Assembly (NCBI RefSeq): GCF_029201565.1
Contig: NZ_CP104002.1
Span: 2,187,001-2,251,000, forward strand
DNA length: 64,000 nucleotides
Reading direction: 5' to 3'
Source: Devosia sp. SD17-2
Lineage (GTDB): Bacteria; Pseudomonadota; Alphaproteobacteria; Rhizobiales; Devosiaceae
In this document: positions 1 to 9,845 of the stretch, one piece after another
Position numbering within the stretch: position 1 is the stretch's first letter
How the letters are laid out: each line of letters begins with the position of its first letter
Position numbers and translations under genes: made by a program
The notes under the pieces: model-generated
Told to the model about the DNA's origin: nothing
Database searches by the model: none
What the model saw: only the letters and a program-made list of their open reading frames with translations

Positions 1-2
1 TC

Positions 3-440
3 TGCGGCGAGCTACGCCTGCAACTGACCGGGCAACACAGTGCCCGGGCGCCGGATACCCACACGATCGGGATCATATTTGGCGGTTCCGACGGACCTGA
101 TCTTGCCGAGGTCGCGGGTGCATTGGCCCTCGATCCCGCGAGTTTCATCGCTCGCCACAATGCGGCGCCGCTCCGCGTGCTGGCGACAGGTTTTGCGCCC
201 GGTTTTGTCTACTGCGGCTTTCACCCCGATGATCTCATCCTGCCGCGCAGGCAGAATGTGCGGCCGATGGTGCCGGCGGGCAGCGTGCTCTTTGCGGCTG
301 GGCAGACGGCTATCGCGGCCACCGATATTCCCACCGGCTGGCACGTGATCGGCAGGACCGATTTTCGCAATTTCGACGCCCGCACCGATCCGCCCACCCA
401 GCTGCGGGCGGGCGATTTCTTGACCTTCGAGGCTCGGTGA
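3..440 (+). CDS. pxpB: 5-oxoprolinase subunit PxpB (KipI family), 5' end cut by window edge
   Basis: The C-terminal 145 residues of PxpB are visible and the start lies left of the window. PxpABC is the ATP-dependent prokaryotic 5-oxoprolinase that opens 5-oxo-L-proline to glutamate in the cytoplasm; PxpB and PxpC form the subcomplex that works with PxpA. The frame contains the family blocks FAPGFVYCGF, a PR pair, VPAGSV and the TGWHVIGRT stretch, followed by a terminal L-x-x-GDF segment. It ends at TGA 438-440 and overlaps the next start by one base, so the three pxp genes are translationally coupled. Nothing looks damaged apart from the edge truncation. Confidence 0.9.
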   Translation, partial: CGELRLQLTGQHSARAPDTHTIGIIFGGSDGPDLAEVAGALALDPASFIARHNAAPLRVLATGFAPGFVYCGFHPDDLILPRRQNVRPMVPAGSVLFAAGQTAIAATDIPTGWHVIGRTDFRNFDARTDPPTQLRAGDFLTFEAR

Positions 441-1339
441 TGACGCGGTTACGTATTGATCGCGCCGGTCCACTGGTCAGCCTTCAGGATCCTGGCCGGT
501 TCGGCATGCTCAGCCATGGCATCAGCGCATCGGGACCCATGGATACCAAGAGCTTCGCCCGGGCCGGCCGCTGGGCGGGAGCCAGTGACGCGTCTGGCGT
601 CGAATTCACCATGGCTGGCCTTGATCTCACTGTCCTCGATGGCGAAACCTTCGCCGGTTGGGACGGCGGAGGCTTTACGATCGGTCTCAATGGCGAGCTT
701 CTCGACTGGCCCGGACAGACGCGGCTCGTTGCCGGCGACAGGCTCACCATCTCGGCGGGCCCCTATGGCAATTACGGCTATCTGCGGTTTGGCGGCCGGC
801 TTGAAGTGAAGCCCGTGCTCGGCAGCATCGCCACCAGTACGCGGGCGCGTCTGGGTGGCCTCTCCGGTAAAACCCTTGCCGCTGGCGACGAACTGGTGCT
901 TGAGGGCGAGGGCGGGGAGCCTCAGGCACCGGAGCCGATAGCCGTCGACGAGGGCCCGATCCGCTTTGTGTGGGGCCTCCACGCGGAAATGTTCTCTCCC
1001 GATGTGCGGCAGGCGTTTGTTGCAGCGGAGTTCAGGACCACGCCGACCATGGACCGCATGGGTGTACGCCTCGGCGACCCCGGCGGGGTCTTTGCCAACG
1101 AAAAGATCCTCTCGCTCGTGTCCGACCCGGTCGTGTCTGGCGACATCCAGATTCTGGGGGACGGGACCCCGATCGTGCTGATGCGGGATCACCAGCCCAC
1201 GGGCGGCTATCCGCGGATCGGTACCGTCATCTCGGTCGACCTCTCGCGTTTCGCGCAGATCAGGCCCAATCGTGCCGTATCCTTCACCCCCGTCAGCCTC
1301 GCGAACGCGCATCGGATATTGCGGAGCCAATTGCCATGA
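440..1339 (+). CDS. pxpC: 5-oxoprolinase subunit PxpC (KipA, biotin-dependent carboxyltransferase family)
   Basis: This 299-residue protein is the partner of PxpB in 5-oxoprolinase. The N-terminus has the family signature: an SLQDPGRFG segment followed by GISASGPMD within the first 40 residues. I chose the ATG at 440, which overlaps the pxpB stop (TGATG); the in-frame GTG at 437 is an alternative. Its TGA (1337-1339) overlaps the pxpA ATG by four bases, which fits one polycistron. Length is normal for the stand-alone family. The KipA name comes from the Bacillus sporulation literature; with pxpB and pxpA beside it, oxoprolinase is the better call. Confidence 0.92.
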   Translation: MTRLRIDRAGPLVSLQDPGRFGMLSHGISASGPMDTKSFARAGRWAGASDASGVEFTMAGLDLTVLDGETFAGWDGGGFTIGLNGELLDWPGQTRLVAGDRLTISAGPYGNYGYLRFGGRLEVKPVLGSIATSTRARLGGLSGKTLAAGDELVLEGEGGEPQAPEPIAVDEGPIRFVWGLHAEMFSPDVRQAFVAAEFRTTPTMDRMGVRLGDPGGVFANEKILSLVSDPVVSGDIQILGDGTPIVLMRDHQPTGGYPRIGTVISVDLSRFAQIRPNRAVSFTPVSLANAHRILRSQLP

Positions 1340-2097
1340 CGACAATCGATCTCAACGCCGATCTCGGCGAGGGCGTGGGCACGGACGACGACCTGCTCGA
1401 TATCGTCTCCAGCGCCTCCATCGCCGGGGGCGGCCACGCCGGTGACGCGGCGACGATCCGGCATGTGCTCAAGAAGTGCAAGGCGCGGGGCGTGCGGGCC
1501 GGGGCGCATCCCGGCTATGTCGATCGCGCCCGGTTCGGGCGATTTCGCCTCGTCGTGCCGCTCGATACACTGCTGTCACAGGTGCGGGACCAGATCTTTC
1601 TCGTGCGCTATATCGCCGAGGAAGTCGGTGTGCCGCTGTCCTACGTCAAGCTGCATGGCGCCCTTGCCAATCAAACGGCCGAAGAGCTGGCCTTCGCCGT
1701 CGCGATTTTTGCCTCCATTCAGGCAATGGATGCAAAGATCGCCGTCCTTGCCCTCGACAATAGCGAACAGGTTCGGGCCGCCAATGCCGTTGGCGCCCCG
1801 CTGATCCGCGAGGCCTATGCCGATCGCGCCTACACGGCCGAGGGTCTGCTGGTCGCCCGGAGCGAGCCGGGTGCCGTCATCGAGGATACTGAGGCCGTTA
1901 TCGCCCGCTGCCTGCGTCTGGCGCTGGCCGGAGAGATCGTGGCTATTGATGGGACGGTTCTGAAATCAAAGGCGCGATCGATATGCCTGCATGGCGATAC
2001 GCCGGGTGCGGTCGATCTGGCGCGCGACGTGCGAGCGGCACTCGAAGCTGAGGGCATTACCATTGCCCCGGTGCCGCCGCTGGAAAATGTACCCTGA
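1336..2097 (+). CDS. pxpA: 5-oxoprolinase subunit PxpA (LamB/YcsF family)
   Basis: This 253-residue cytoplasmic protein completes the PxpBCA 5-oxoprolinase. Visible family blocks are the N-terminal IDLNADLGEG, HAGD, GAHPGYVD, an EAYADRAYT block and ICLHGDTPGAV near the C-terminus. The ATG at 1336 is chosen because it overlaps the pxpC stop by four bases and starts exactly at the family N-terminus. The segment that usually reads close to NIACGFHAGD is here SIAGGGHAGD, so the family's conserved Cys and Phe are replaced; this looks like sequence divergence rather than damage. The gene is last in its operon and runs towards the leftward ABC-transporter operon that ends about 100 bases downstream. 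Confidence 0.93.
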   Translation: MTTIDLNADLGEGVGTDDDLLDIVSSASIAGGGHAGDAATIRHVLKKCKARGVRAGAHPGYVDRARFGRFRLVVPLDTLLSQVRDQIFLVRYIAEEVGVPLSYVKLHGALANQTAEELAFAVAIFASIQAMDAKIAVLALDNSEQVRAANAVGAPLIREAYADRAYTAEGLLVARSEPGAVIEDTEAVIARCLRLALAGEIVAIDGTVLKSKARSICLHGDTPGAVDLARDVRAALEAEGITIAPVPPLENVP

Positions 2098-2197
2098 GTC
2101 CTTCGAGCGGGGAGAGGGTGAAATCGGCAACATGCCTTTAGAACCCAAAGAACCCAGGGTAACTCGTTGTTCCTGAAAGGTAAAACTTCCTCGCGTG

Positions 2198-2967
<770 letters not shown>

Positions 2968-2968
<1 letters not shown>

Positions 2969-3732
2969 CAATGCGCTCCTCCGAGATAGGCTTCCTGCAC
3001 CTTGGGATTGCCACGCACCTGATCGGGCGTGCCATCGGCGATGATGCGCCCCTGCGCGAGGACCGAGATCTTGTCGGCCAGCGAGAACACCACATGCATG
3101 TCGTGCTCGATGATCACCTTGGTCATGCCGCGGCTCTTGATCTTCTTGAGCAGCTCTATCGTGGTGTTGGTGTCGTGCCGGCTCATGCCGGCGGTCGGCT
3201 CGTCGAGCAGCAGCAGACGCGGATGCTGGATCAGGCACATGGCCAGTTCCATGCGCCGCTTGTCACCGCGCGAGAGAGACCCCGCCGGCGTGTCGCGCCG
3301 GTTCACCAGCCCGACATCTTCAAGCATGTGCAGCGCTTCTTCCCGGATGCCCGTCTCGCTCTCGAGCGCCCGCAGCATGTTGAGCCCGAAGTCGCCGTCG
3401 CGCTTGGCAAAGGCGGGGATCATCACATTGTGCAGCACCGAGAGATCGGAGAAGATTTCCGGCGTCTGGAACACGCGGGCAATACCCAGCTGGTTGATCT
3501 GGTGGGGCTTGCGCCCTGTCAGGATGGTGCCGTCGAAGACAACCTGGCCACTGGTCGGCGGCAGCTTGCCGATGATGACGTTGAGCAGGGTCGACTTGCC
3601 GGCGCCGTTTGGCCCGATGATCGCGTGGGTCTTGCCTTCCTCCACCTGGAGGTCGATGTCGGCGAGAGCATGCAGGCCCCCGAACCGCTTGTGCACGTCC
3701 GCCACATGCAGGACTACGTTGGTATCTGCCAT
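2968..3732 (-). CDS. HAAT-family ABC transporter ATP-binding protein (LivG/UrtD-like)
   Basis: This 254-residue ATPase has Walker A GPNGAGKS at residues 40-47, a family-typical signature LSRGDKRRME and Walker B LLLLDEPTAGMS with the GM(S) after the glutamate typical of LivG/UrtD. The signature resembles UrtD (LSHG-type) more than canonical LivG. It sits at the cytoplasmic face of the transporter formed by the two permeases encoded just upstream, and is coupled to the LivF-like gene by a one-base overlap. It starts 9 bases after the permease stop. Confidence 0.9.
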
Positions 3733-3741
3733 TTTCTGATC

Positions 3742-4881
3742 CTACTCTGCAGCTTGGGTCTTGGTGGCGGCGCGGGGCGTGGCGCCCCGGCTGCGGAATG
3801 CGGCAGCGATGCGCCGCACGCCTTCCATGATGCCGCCGGGCAGGAAGATCACGATGACAACGAAGAGCAGGCCCAGGGTGAGGTGCCAGCCGTCGCCGAC
3901 GAACTTGCTGATGACCTTGACCACGACGGAGTCGACACCTTCAGGCAGGAAGCTGAAGAAGCGGGCCAGGATGTTGTCATTGAGGGCCGAGAGAATGTTC
4001 TCGAAGTACTTGATCACCCAGGCGCCGATCACCGGCCCGATCAGCGTGCCAACGCCGCCGAGAATGGTCATCAGGACCACTTCGCCAGAGGCCGTCCACT
4101 GCATGCGTTCCGCACCGGCGAGCGGGTCGGTCACGGCGAGCAGGGCGCCCGCCAGGCCGGCATACATGCCCGAGATCACGAATGCCGAGAGGGCATAGGG
4201 ACGGGTGTTGAAGCCGGTGAACTGCATGCGCGTCTGGTTGGACTTGATCGCCTTGAGCATCATGCCGAAGGGCGAGCCGGCCACGCGCTGGGCAAAGAAA
4301 AAGCCCAAAATCAGGAAGAATGCGCAGAAGTAGAACCCGCCATAGCCACCCAGCGACTGGCCGAGCAGCGTCGGGACGGGCTGGCCAACGAAGGTCTGGC
4401 CGACCGCAGCGTCGATGATACGCGGATCCGACAGGGTCAGCTGCAGGCCCGTCTCACCATTGGTGATCGGGGTCAGCACCGAATAGGCCAGATTATAGCT
4501 CATCTGGGCAAAGGCGAGCGTCAGGATCGAGAAGTAGATGCCGGTCCGACGCAGGCTGAGGAAGCCGATCACGAGGGCAAAGAGCCCGGAGACGATCACG
4601 GCAAAGAACAGGGCAGGGATGGCATCAAGCGTGAACAGCTTGAACGACCAGACCGCCGTATAGGAGCCGACTCCGAAGAAGGCAGCGTGCCCGAAGCTGA
4701 GATAGCCGGTGAGGCCGAACAGAATGTTGAAGCCGACGGCGAAGAGCCCGAAGATCATGAAGCGTTGCAAGAGATCCGGGTAGCCGGCACCGATTGGTGC
4801 CAGCCAGATCGGCATGGCGAGGACGACGACGGCGAAGCCGACAAGGAGCAAGAGGTCGTTGCGGGACATGAATTTGGTCAC
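3742..4881 (-). CDS. HAAT-family ABC transporter permease (LivM/UrtC-like)
   Basis: This 379-residue polytopic inner-membrane permease has the LivM-family block [18 protein letters not shown] near residues 56-73 and the cytoplasmic coupling region around [13 protein letters not shown]. It is longer than E. coli-type LivM in its central periplasmic part, where a segment with TNGETGLQL and SDPRIIDAA is found; UrtC-like proteins carry similar insertions. The start lies one base beyond the stop of the LivH-like gene, indicating coupled expression. It pairs with that permease to form the channel. Confidence 0.88.
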   Translation of the reverse strand: MTKFMSRNDLLLLVGFAVVVLAMPIWLAPIGAGYPDLLQRFMIFGLFAVGFNILFGLTGYLSFGHAAFFGVGSYTAVWSFKLFTLDAIPALFFAVIVSGLFALVIGFLSLRRTGIYFSILTLAFAQMSYNLAYSVLTPITNGETGLQLTLSDPRIIDAAVGQTFVGQPVPTLLGQSLGGYGGFYFCAFFLILGFFFAQRVAGSPFGMMLKAIKSNQTRMQFTGFNTRPYALSAFVISGMYAGLAGALLAVTDPLAGAERMQWTASGEVVLMTILGGVGTLIGPVIGAWVIKYFENILSALNDNILARFFSFLPEGVDSVVVKVISKFVGDGWHLTLGLLFVVIVIFLPGGIMEGVRRIAAAFRSRGATPRAATKTQAAE

Positions 4882-4882
4882 G

Positions 4883-5914
4883 TCAGGCCTCCATCACGCC
4901 GCGCCGGCCGAACAGGCCACGGGGACGAACGAGTAGAATTACGACGGCGACGAGATAGATGATGATCTGGTCGATGCCGGGGAAAATGGCCTTCACCTGG
5001 TTCATCGAGGCGAAGGATTGCAGGATGCCGAGCATGAAGCCGGCCGCGACTGCACCGGGCAGCGAGCCCATGCCGCCCACGACGACCACCACGAAGCTGA
5101 GGACCAGGAAGTCCATGCCGATGTGATAGTTCGGGGGCAGGAGCGGGGTGTACATCACGCCTGCCATGCCAGCGACGACGGCGGCCAGGCCGAACATGAT
5201 GGTAAAGCGTCGGTCGATGTTGATGCCGAGCAGGCCCACGGTCTCGCGGTCCGCCATGCCGGCACGAACGACCATGCCGAAGGTGGTGAACTGGAGGAAG
5301 GCGAAGACGCCACCGATGACCACGCCGGCGAAGAGGAAGTAGACGAGGCGCCAGATCGGGTAGGTGATGACATTGGCCTGCATGCCCAGCCAGGCGCCAA
5401 TATCGGCAGCGCCGCGCAGGTCCGTCGGCATGGGCTGGGGAATGGGGTTGGGGCCGTAAACGGACTTGATGACTTCCTGGGCCACGATGGCGAGACCGAA
5501 GGTCACCAGGATCTGCTCGGCGTGGGTGCGCTTGTAGAAGTGCTTGATGATGCCGCGCTCGAGCGCGATGCCGATCACCAGCATCACCGGGATCGTGATC
5601 AGGATCGAGAATGGAACTGAATAGTTGACCAGGACCGCTCCGAAATCACCGAGCCACGCCTGAACCAGGGGCTCGCGCACTTCCAGCGGCTGACCCCATG
5701 GAGAGAGCTTTTCGGGATCGATGGTCACCGTCTCCATGGTGAGGAACATGCGCACGGTGACGGCGCAGAAGGCTCCGAGCATGAAGAGGGCGCCATGGGC
5801 GAAATTGACGACGCCCAGGGTGCCGAACACCAGGGTCAGTCCGAGGGCGATAAGCGCATAGGCAGCGCCTTTATCGAGCCCGTTCAGGAATTGAAGAAAT
5901 ATGACTTCGAACAT
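4883..5914 (-). CDS. HAAT-family ABC transporter permease (LivH/UrtB-like)
   Basis: This 343-residue integral membrane protein shows the LivH hallmark close to the N-terminus ([20 protein letters not shown]) and the C-terminal [13 protein letters not shown] block. Predicted hydrophobic segments alternate through the length. A polar insertion around residues 66-95 carries a [13 protein letters not shown] stretch not found in minimal LivH proteins. It is the first transporter-core gene after the binding-protein gene, separated from it by about 115 bases with a hairpin, and forms the translocation pore with the LivM-like subunit. Confidence 0.88.
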   Translation of the reverse strand: MFEVIFLQFLNGLDKGAAYALIALGLTLVFGTLGVVNFAHGALFMLGAFCAVTVRMFLTMETVTIDPEKLSPWGQPLEVREPLVQAWLGDFGAVLVNYSVPFSILITIPVMLVIGIALERGIIKHFYKRTHAEQILVTFGLAIVAQEVIKSVYGPNPIPQPMPTDLRGAADIGAWLGMQANVITYPIWRLVYFLFAGVVIGGVFAFLQFTTFGMVVRAGMADRETVGLLGINIDRRFTIMFGLAAVVAGMAGVMYTPLLPPNYHIGMDFLVLSFVVVVVGGMGSLPGAVAAGFMLGILQSFASMNQVKAIFPGIDQIIIYLVAVVILLVRPRGLFGRRGVMEA

Positions 5915-5963
5915 TGCATGCTCCGTTCAGCGACATGTCGCTGCAGCAGGCTCTGTAAGTGGA

Positions 5964-5999
5964 CCCCGCCACCGCCGGACTTGTCCGACGGTGACGGGG
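5964..5999 (-). terminator. Hairpin between binding-protein gene and permease genes (possible attenuator)
   Basis: CCCCGCCACCG and CGGTGACGGGG form an imperfect 10-bp outer stem, with an inner CCGGA/TCCGA helix, in the gap between the binding-protein stop and the LivH-like start. No long T run follows. Such hairpins often protect or attenuate transcripts so that the binding protein exceeds the membrane subunits. That role is inferred from position. Confidence 0.4.
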
Positions 6000-6030
6000 C
6001 GCCCCCCTAAGAGTGCCTGATCAACTGGAC

Positions 6031-7389
6031 TTAGGCGCAGAGCGGTGCCGGCTCTGCCGGTCCGAGCTCGCCACCGAAGATCGAGGCGTCGTAGGTGCTG
6101 ACGTCGCGGCCCACTTCCTGAACCACGTTGAGAACGTCGAACTCGCTGGTGGGCGACTCATTGCCCTGCACAACCAGAACCGACTTCATGCACTGGTGGT
6201 CTTCGGCGCGGTAAAGCGTGCGACCATTGCCCATGCCGTCGAACTCGTGGCCTTCCAGCGCCTTGATGACTTCTGGCGGATAGAAGGTGCCGGCGCGTTC
6301 CACGGCATCTGCGTAGAGCAGCATCTGGACATAGGCCGTGTGAGCGGCCTGCGACGGCGGGGAGCCATAGGCTGCGCCGAAGGACTTGGTGAAGGCGATG
6401 GAGCCGGGGTCCTGCAGGTTCCAGTGCCAGTTCGAGGTGCCGAAGACGCCACGAACGGATTCGCCGGCGCCCTTGGCCATCAATTCGGAGATCAGCGGCG
6501 TGACGATCTCGAAGTTGTGGCCGTTTGCCTGGCGGTCGCGCATGCCGAACTGCACGGCCTGCGGCAGCGAGTTCACCATGTCGAGGCCATAGTGGTTGAG
6601 GATCAGCACGTCGGCGCCAGAATTGAGGATCGGCGTGAGGTACTGGGAATAGTCCGAGGAGCCGAGCGGGGTGCGCACAGCCGCGACGGTTTCCCAGCCG
6701 AGGGCCTCGGTTGCCGCCATGATCGACTCTTCCTGGGTCCAGCCCCAGGTGTAGTCGGCGGTCAGGTGGTAGGCGCGGCGCTGCTTGCCGTACTGCTCGC
6801 CCAGAACCGGGCCGAGAGCGATACCGGACTGGTAGGCGTTGAAGAAGTGACGGAAACCGTAGCGGCGCTTGTCCTTGCCGGTGGTGTCGTTGGAGTGGGT
6901 GAGGCCGGCCATGAAGATGATACCCATCTCCTGGCAGAGGCTCTGCACGGCGATGGCTTCACCCGAGGACGAACCGCCGGTGATCATGATGGCGCCGTCG
7001 CGTTCGATCATGCGGGTTGCGCCGGCACGCGCCACGTCGGACTTGGTCTGGCTGTCGGACGACACATAGCCGACCTTCTTGCCGAGAATGCCGTTGCCCT
7101 TGAGAGCGGTGGGGGTGAGGACGTTGATCAGCCCGCCATCGCCTTCGCCGTTCAGGTGGGCGATGGCCAGCTCGTAGGCCTTCTGCTCATCGGCACCTTC
7201 TTCCGCGTAGGCGCCAGTCAGGGGCAGGTTAAGCCCGATCGTGACGGTGTCGCCTGTGGGGTCGTTGCAGAACTCCTGTGCCCAAGCCCCCTTGGTGAAC
7301 ACCATGGGCGCTACGCCCGTGCCGATGATGCCGGCCATGCCGGTTTGCAATACCCTGCGGCGGGACAGCCCGCGCTTCAAAAGTGTCAT
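6031..7389 (-). CDS. Periplasmic HAAT-family substrate-binding protein with Tat signal
   Basis: This 452-residue type-I periplasmic binding protein feeds the downstream permease/ATPase genes. The ATG at 7389 is chosen over the in-frame upstream start at 7425 because it has a near-perfect AAGGAGGA ribosome site 5-6 bases upstream. The N-terminus then reads SRRRVLQTG followed by a hydrophobic stretch ending in GAWAQ: a twin-arginine signal with a plausible AxA-Q cleavage site. The mature domain has typical COG0683 blocks (NLPLTGAYAEEGADEQKAYE, GGSSSGEA, TADYTWGWTQ, DVLILNHYG). The fold is that of LivJ/UrtA/amide binding proteins. The substrate is unknown; urea, short amides or branched amino acids are all possible. 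Confidence 0.88.
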   Translation of the reverse strand: MTLLKRGLSRRRVLQTGMAGIIGTGVAPMVFTKGAWAQEFCNDPTGDTVTIGLNLPLTGAYAEEGADEQKAYELAIAHLNGEGDGGLINVLTPTALKGNGILGKKVGYVSSDSQTKSDVARAGATRMIERDGAIMITGGSSSGEAIAVQSLCQEMGIIFMAGLTHSNDTTGKDKRRYGFRHFFNAYQSGIALGPVLGEQYGKQRRAYHLTADYTWGWTQEESIMAATEALGWETVAAVRTPLGSSDYSQYLTPILNSGADVLILNHYGLDMVNSLPQAVQFGMRDRQANGHNFEIVTPLISELMAKGAGESVRGVFGTSNWHWNLQDPGSIAFTKSFGAAYGSPPSQAAHTAYVQMLLYADAVERAGTFYPPEVIKALEGHEFDGMGNGRTLYRAEDHQCMKSVLVVQGNESPTSEFDVLNVVQEVGRDVSTYDASIFGGELGPAEPAPLCA

Positions 7390-7566
7390 AAAGCTCCTCC
7401 TTATGGCGCGGGGCCGCTGATACATTGTCAGCCACTCACCGCTGTCAGAGTTTCGTCACATTTGAAAAGGGGCGCAATATCCCGTTGTATTCATTGAATA
7501 ATTCTGTAAATTGTTGTTCTGTATTTCACGGGTCTTCGTAAATTCGTTGACTGATGGGGGTGGGAA

Positions 7567-9189
7567 ATGCGTGCGCCAATCGGATTTCGGATCAGTAACA
7601 GGCGGAAATCGCTGCGCATTTCGCAAGCAGCCCTGGCGCGCCAGATCGGCATCTCGCCGAGCTATCTGAACCTCATCGAGAACAACAAAAGGGACATTGC
7701 GGGCTCGCTGCTGCAGCGCGTGGCCCAATGTCTCGACATTGAAATCGGCGATCTCACCGGCGAAGCTGAACAAAAGCTGCTCCAGGATCTGGAAGAGGCC
7801 TATGCCGATCCAGCCGTCGAGTCGCTGCCATTCCAGCCGGACGAGCGGCGGCAGCTCGTGGCGCAATATCCGGCCAGTGCCATGGCCCTGGCGCGGATGC
7901 ACCGCGCCTATATGGGGGCGGTGGCCGATGCTGATGCCTATGCCGATCGTCTCCGGTCAGACCCGCTCCTGGGGCAATTGCTGCATCAGGTCCTGTCCGG
8001 CATTACCGCCATCCGCTCTAGTGCTGAAATTCTCGAAGACGTTCAGGATCTCGACGACGCGGAACGCAGCCGGTTTCTCGGTGCGATCGGTCGCGAGACC
8101 CGGACGCTGAGCGAAGTGGCGCGCAGCCTCATCGGCCAGTTCGAGAGTTCTAGCCAGGCGGCGAGCAGCGTGTCGGCGCTGCGCGAAATCGATGACATGA
8201 TCATCGAGCAGCAGAACCACTTTCCCCAGCTTGAGGACGCAGCCGTGCGGTTGCGGGTCGAGCTGGACGCGCAGGGGACGTTCGGCGTCGAAACCCTCGT
8301 CTCAGCGCTTGAAAGTGGATTTGGTGTCCGCACCATCATTGGCGGGCCACCGGACAGTCCCGATTTTCCCGGCCAGTACCGTTATCGTCCCGACGCGCGG
8401 ATCATGTGGTTTCAGGGCTCGACGACCCTGGCGACACGTCAATTCCAATTGGCGCGCCTTTTTGGCGAGCTCTCCGCAGCAGATGTCCTGCGGCAGACCC
8501 TCGAGCTTGCCCGGCTCTCCACCGACAGGGCGCGTAGGCTGGCGGCGCGCGCACTCGGCTCCTATCTGGCGGGTGCTATCGTCTTTCCCTATTCGCGCTT
8601 TCTCGGCGAAGCGGAAGCCTGCGGTTACGATATCGATCGGCTGCGGCAGCGGTTTAACGGCAGTTTTGAGCAGATTGCCCATCGCCTCGTGTCGCTGCGA
8701 CGTCCGGGAGAGGAGGGAATTCCCTTTGGCTTCCTGCGCTCCGACCCAGCCGGGCGGCTGACCAAGCATTTTCCGCTGCCCGGCCTCCTCTTGCCCAATA
8801 CGGGTCACGCCTGTCCGCTCTGGGCCATCTATTGCGCCTTCCGACAGCCGGAGGCCATGCTGCGTCAGGTCGTCCAGTTCTCGGACGGGTCCCGCTACAT
8901 GTTTCTCGCCCGCTCTTTGCAGCAGCGGCCGGCGTCCTTCCGCGAGCCAAACAATGTCGTCTCGGTCATGCTGGCCTGCGACGTGCTGCATGCCGACCGG
9001 ACCGTCTATGGTCAGGGGCTCAATCTGCTCGATCAGGCGGCCGATGTCCCGGTCGGCCCTACCTGCCGGCTGTGCACGCGCCGCGATTGTGCGGCTCGGC
9101 AGGAGGAGGTGCTTTCTCCGGGCGGGCCCGTTTCGGCGACGCGGGTTCCGTTGGTGCCGCACGAATTCGGCCTTGGAGATTCAGCCTGA
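7567..9189 (+). CDS. XRE/ScfR-family transcriptional regulator with embedded HisKA-like domain
   Basis: This 540-residue protein has three recognisable parts. Residues 7-62 are an XRE helix-turn-helix (QAALARQIGISPSYLNLIEN). Residues about 200-540 match the short-chain fatty acyl regulator (ScfR/DUF2083) region, including FPYSRFL, a GIPFGFLRSDPAG block, HACPLW and the terminal Cys pair CRLCTRRDC. Between them, residues about 130-195 look like a histidine-kinase dimerisation/phosphoacceptor helix pair: HQVLSGITAIR aligns position by position with an H-box, with His at residue 140. The start has GGGGGTGGGAA just upstream. It heads an operon with a receiver protein, a small membrane protein and a symporter-kinase, and is divergent from the ABC importer. 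I infer control of carboxylate or acyl metabolism; the target is not visible. Confidence 0.87.
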   Translation: MRAPIGFRISNRRKSLRISQAALARQIGISPSYLNLIENNKRDIAGSLLQRVAQCLDIEIGDLTGEAEQKLLQDLEEAYADPAVESLPFQPDERRQLVAQYPASAMALARMHRAYMGAVADADAYADRLRSDPLLGQLLHQVLSGITAIRSSAEILEDVQDLDDAERSRFLGAIGRETRTLSEVARSLIGQFESSSQAASSVSALREIDDMIIEQQNHFPQLEDAAVRLRVELDAQGTFGVETLVSALESGFGVRTIIGGPPDSPDFPGQYRYRPDARIMWFQGSTTLATRQFQLARLFGELSAADVLRQTLELARLSTDRARRLAARALGSYLAGAIVFPYSRFLGEAEACGYDIDRLRQRFNGSFEQIAHRLVSLRRPGEEGIPFGFLRSDPAGRLTKHFPLPGLLLPNTGHACPLWAIYCAFRQPEAMLRQVVQFSDGSRYMFLARSLQQRPASFREPNNVVSVMLACDVLHADRTVYGQGLNLLDQAADVPVGPTCRLCTRRDCAARQEEVLSPGGPVSATRVPLVPHEFGLGDSA

Positions 9190-9244
9190 TTACGATTTAG
9201 TGAGAGGGTCGGTGGAGGGGAGACCGCTGGCACTGGGGGGAAGT

Positions 9245-9622
9245 TTGGCAGTTGATATTCTTATCGCGGAGGACGAGCCGAGTATTCTCGAGTCGCTCGA
9301 CTTCATATTGCGCCGTGCTGGCTGGAGCATTGGTTCGGTAACGGACGGCGATGTCGTGGTCGACACGATCCGGCGGATTCGGCCGCGCATGCTGGTGCTC
9401 GACGTCATGCTGCCCAAGCGCAGCGGCTTTGACGTGCTCAAGCAGATCAGGGGGGACGCGGACATGCGCCGCCTCCCGGTTCTTATCCTAACCGCCAAGG
9501 GCCAGCAGCAGGACCGGCGCATCGCCGAGGACCTTGGTGCCGACGCCTTCGTGACAAAGCCCTATTCCAACGCCGAGGTCGTCAACGTGGTGCGCGGCAT
9601 CTTGGGCGAAAATGCCGGATAG
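9245..9622 (+). CDS. Single-domain response regulator (receiver only)
   Basis: This 125-residue CheY-like receiver has no output domain. The acidic pocket is E9-D10, the phosphoacceptor is D53 (LVLDVMLPKRSG), the switch residue is in LTAKG and the conserved lysine is in TKPYSN. The proposed start is TTG 9245 with a GGGGGG ribosome site 4 bases upstream; it puts the N-terminus directly before the first beta strand. In-frame GTG codons at 9200 and 9212 would add only a disordered tail. It lies between the XRE/ScfR gene and the symporter-kinase gene, so the kinase is the obvious phosphodonor. Without an output domain it must act through another protein, plausibly the regulator encoded just upstream. 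Confidence 0.88.
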   Translation: MAVDILIAEDEPSILESLDFILRRAGWSIGSVTDGDVVVDTIRRIRPRMLVLDVMLPKRSGFDVLKQIRGDADMRRLPVLILTAKGQQQDRRIAEDLGADAFVTKPYSNAEVVNVVRGILGENAG

Positions 9623-9845
9623 GCGCCGTATCGTCGGCGGCATGCTGGTGCTCACCCTTGGCGGTGGGCTGCTGCTGTTCCCACCACTTGTGCTGCTATT
9701 CAACCACGAGATTTCCTTCTTCGGCATACCGCAGATCGTGGTCTACCTTTTTGCTGTGTGGGTCCTGCTCATCGTCGGGATTGCCCTGCTCACAAGGCAC
9801 TTGCCGCTCGACGCCACGCAGGATGGCACAGAGGGGGAAGGCTAG
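9612..9845 (+). CDS. Small two-helix membrane protein beside the symporter-kinase
   Basis: This 77-residue protein has two hydrophobic segments (about residues 9-30 and 38-62) and a charged, acidic tail ending in GTEGEG. It overlaps the end of the receiver gene by 11 bases and ends on the base before the kinase ATG, so it is translated within the operon. Small membrane proteins preceding sodium:solute symporter genes are common and are thought to assist the symporter. I do not recognise a named family. The tight packing and high third-position GC support a real gene. Confidence 0.75.
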   Translation: MPDRRRIVGGMLVLTLGGGLLLFPPLVLLFNHEISFFGIPQIVVYLFAVWVLLIVGIALLTRHLPLDATQDGTEGEG

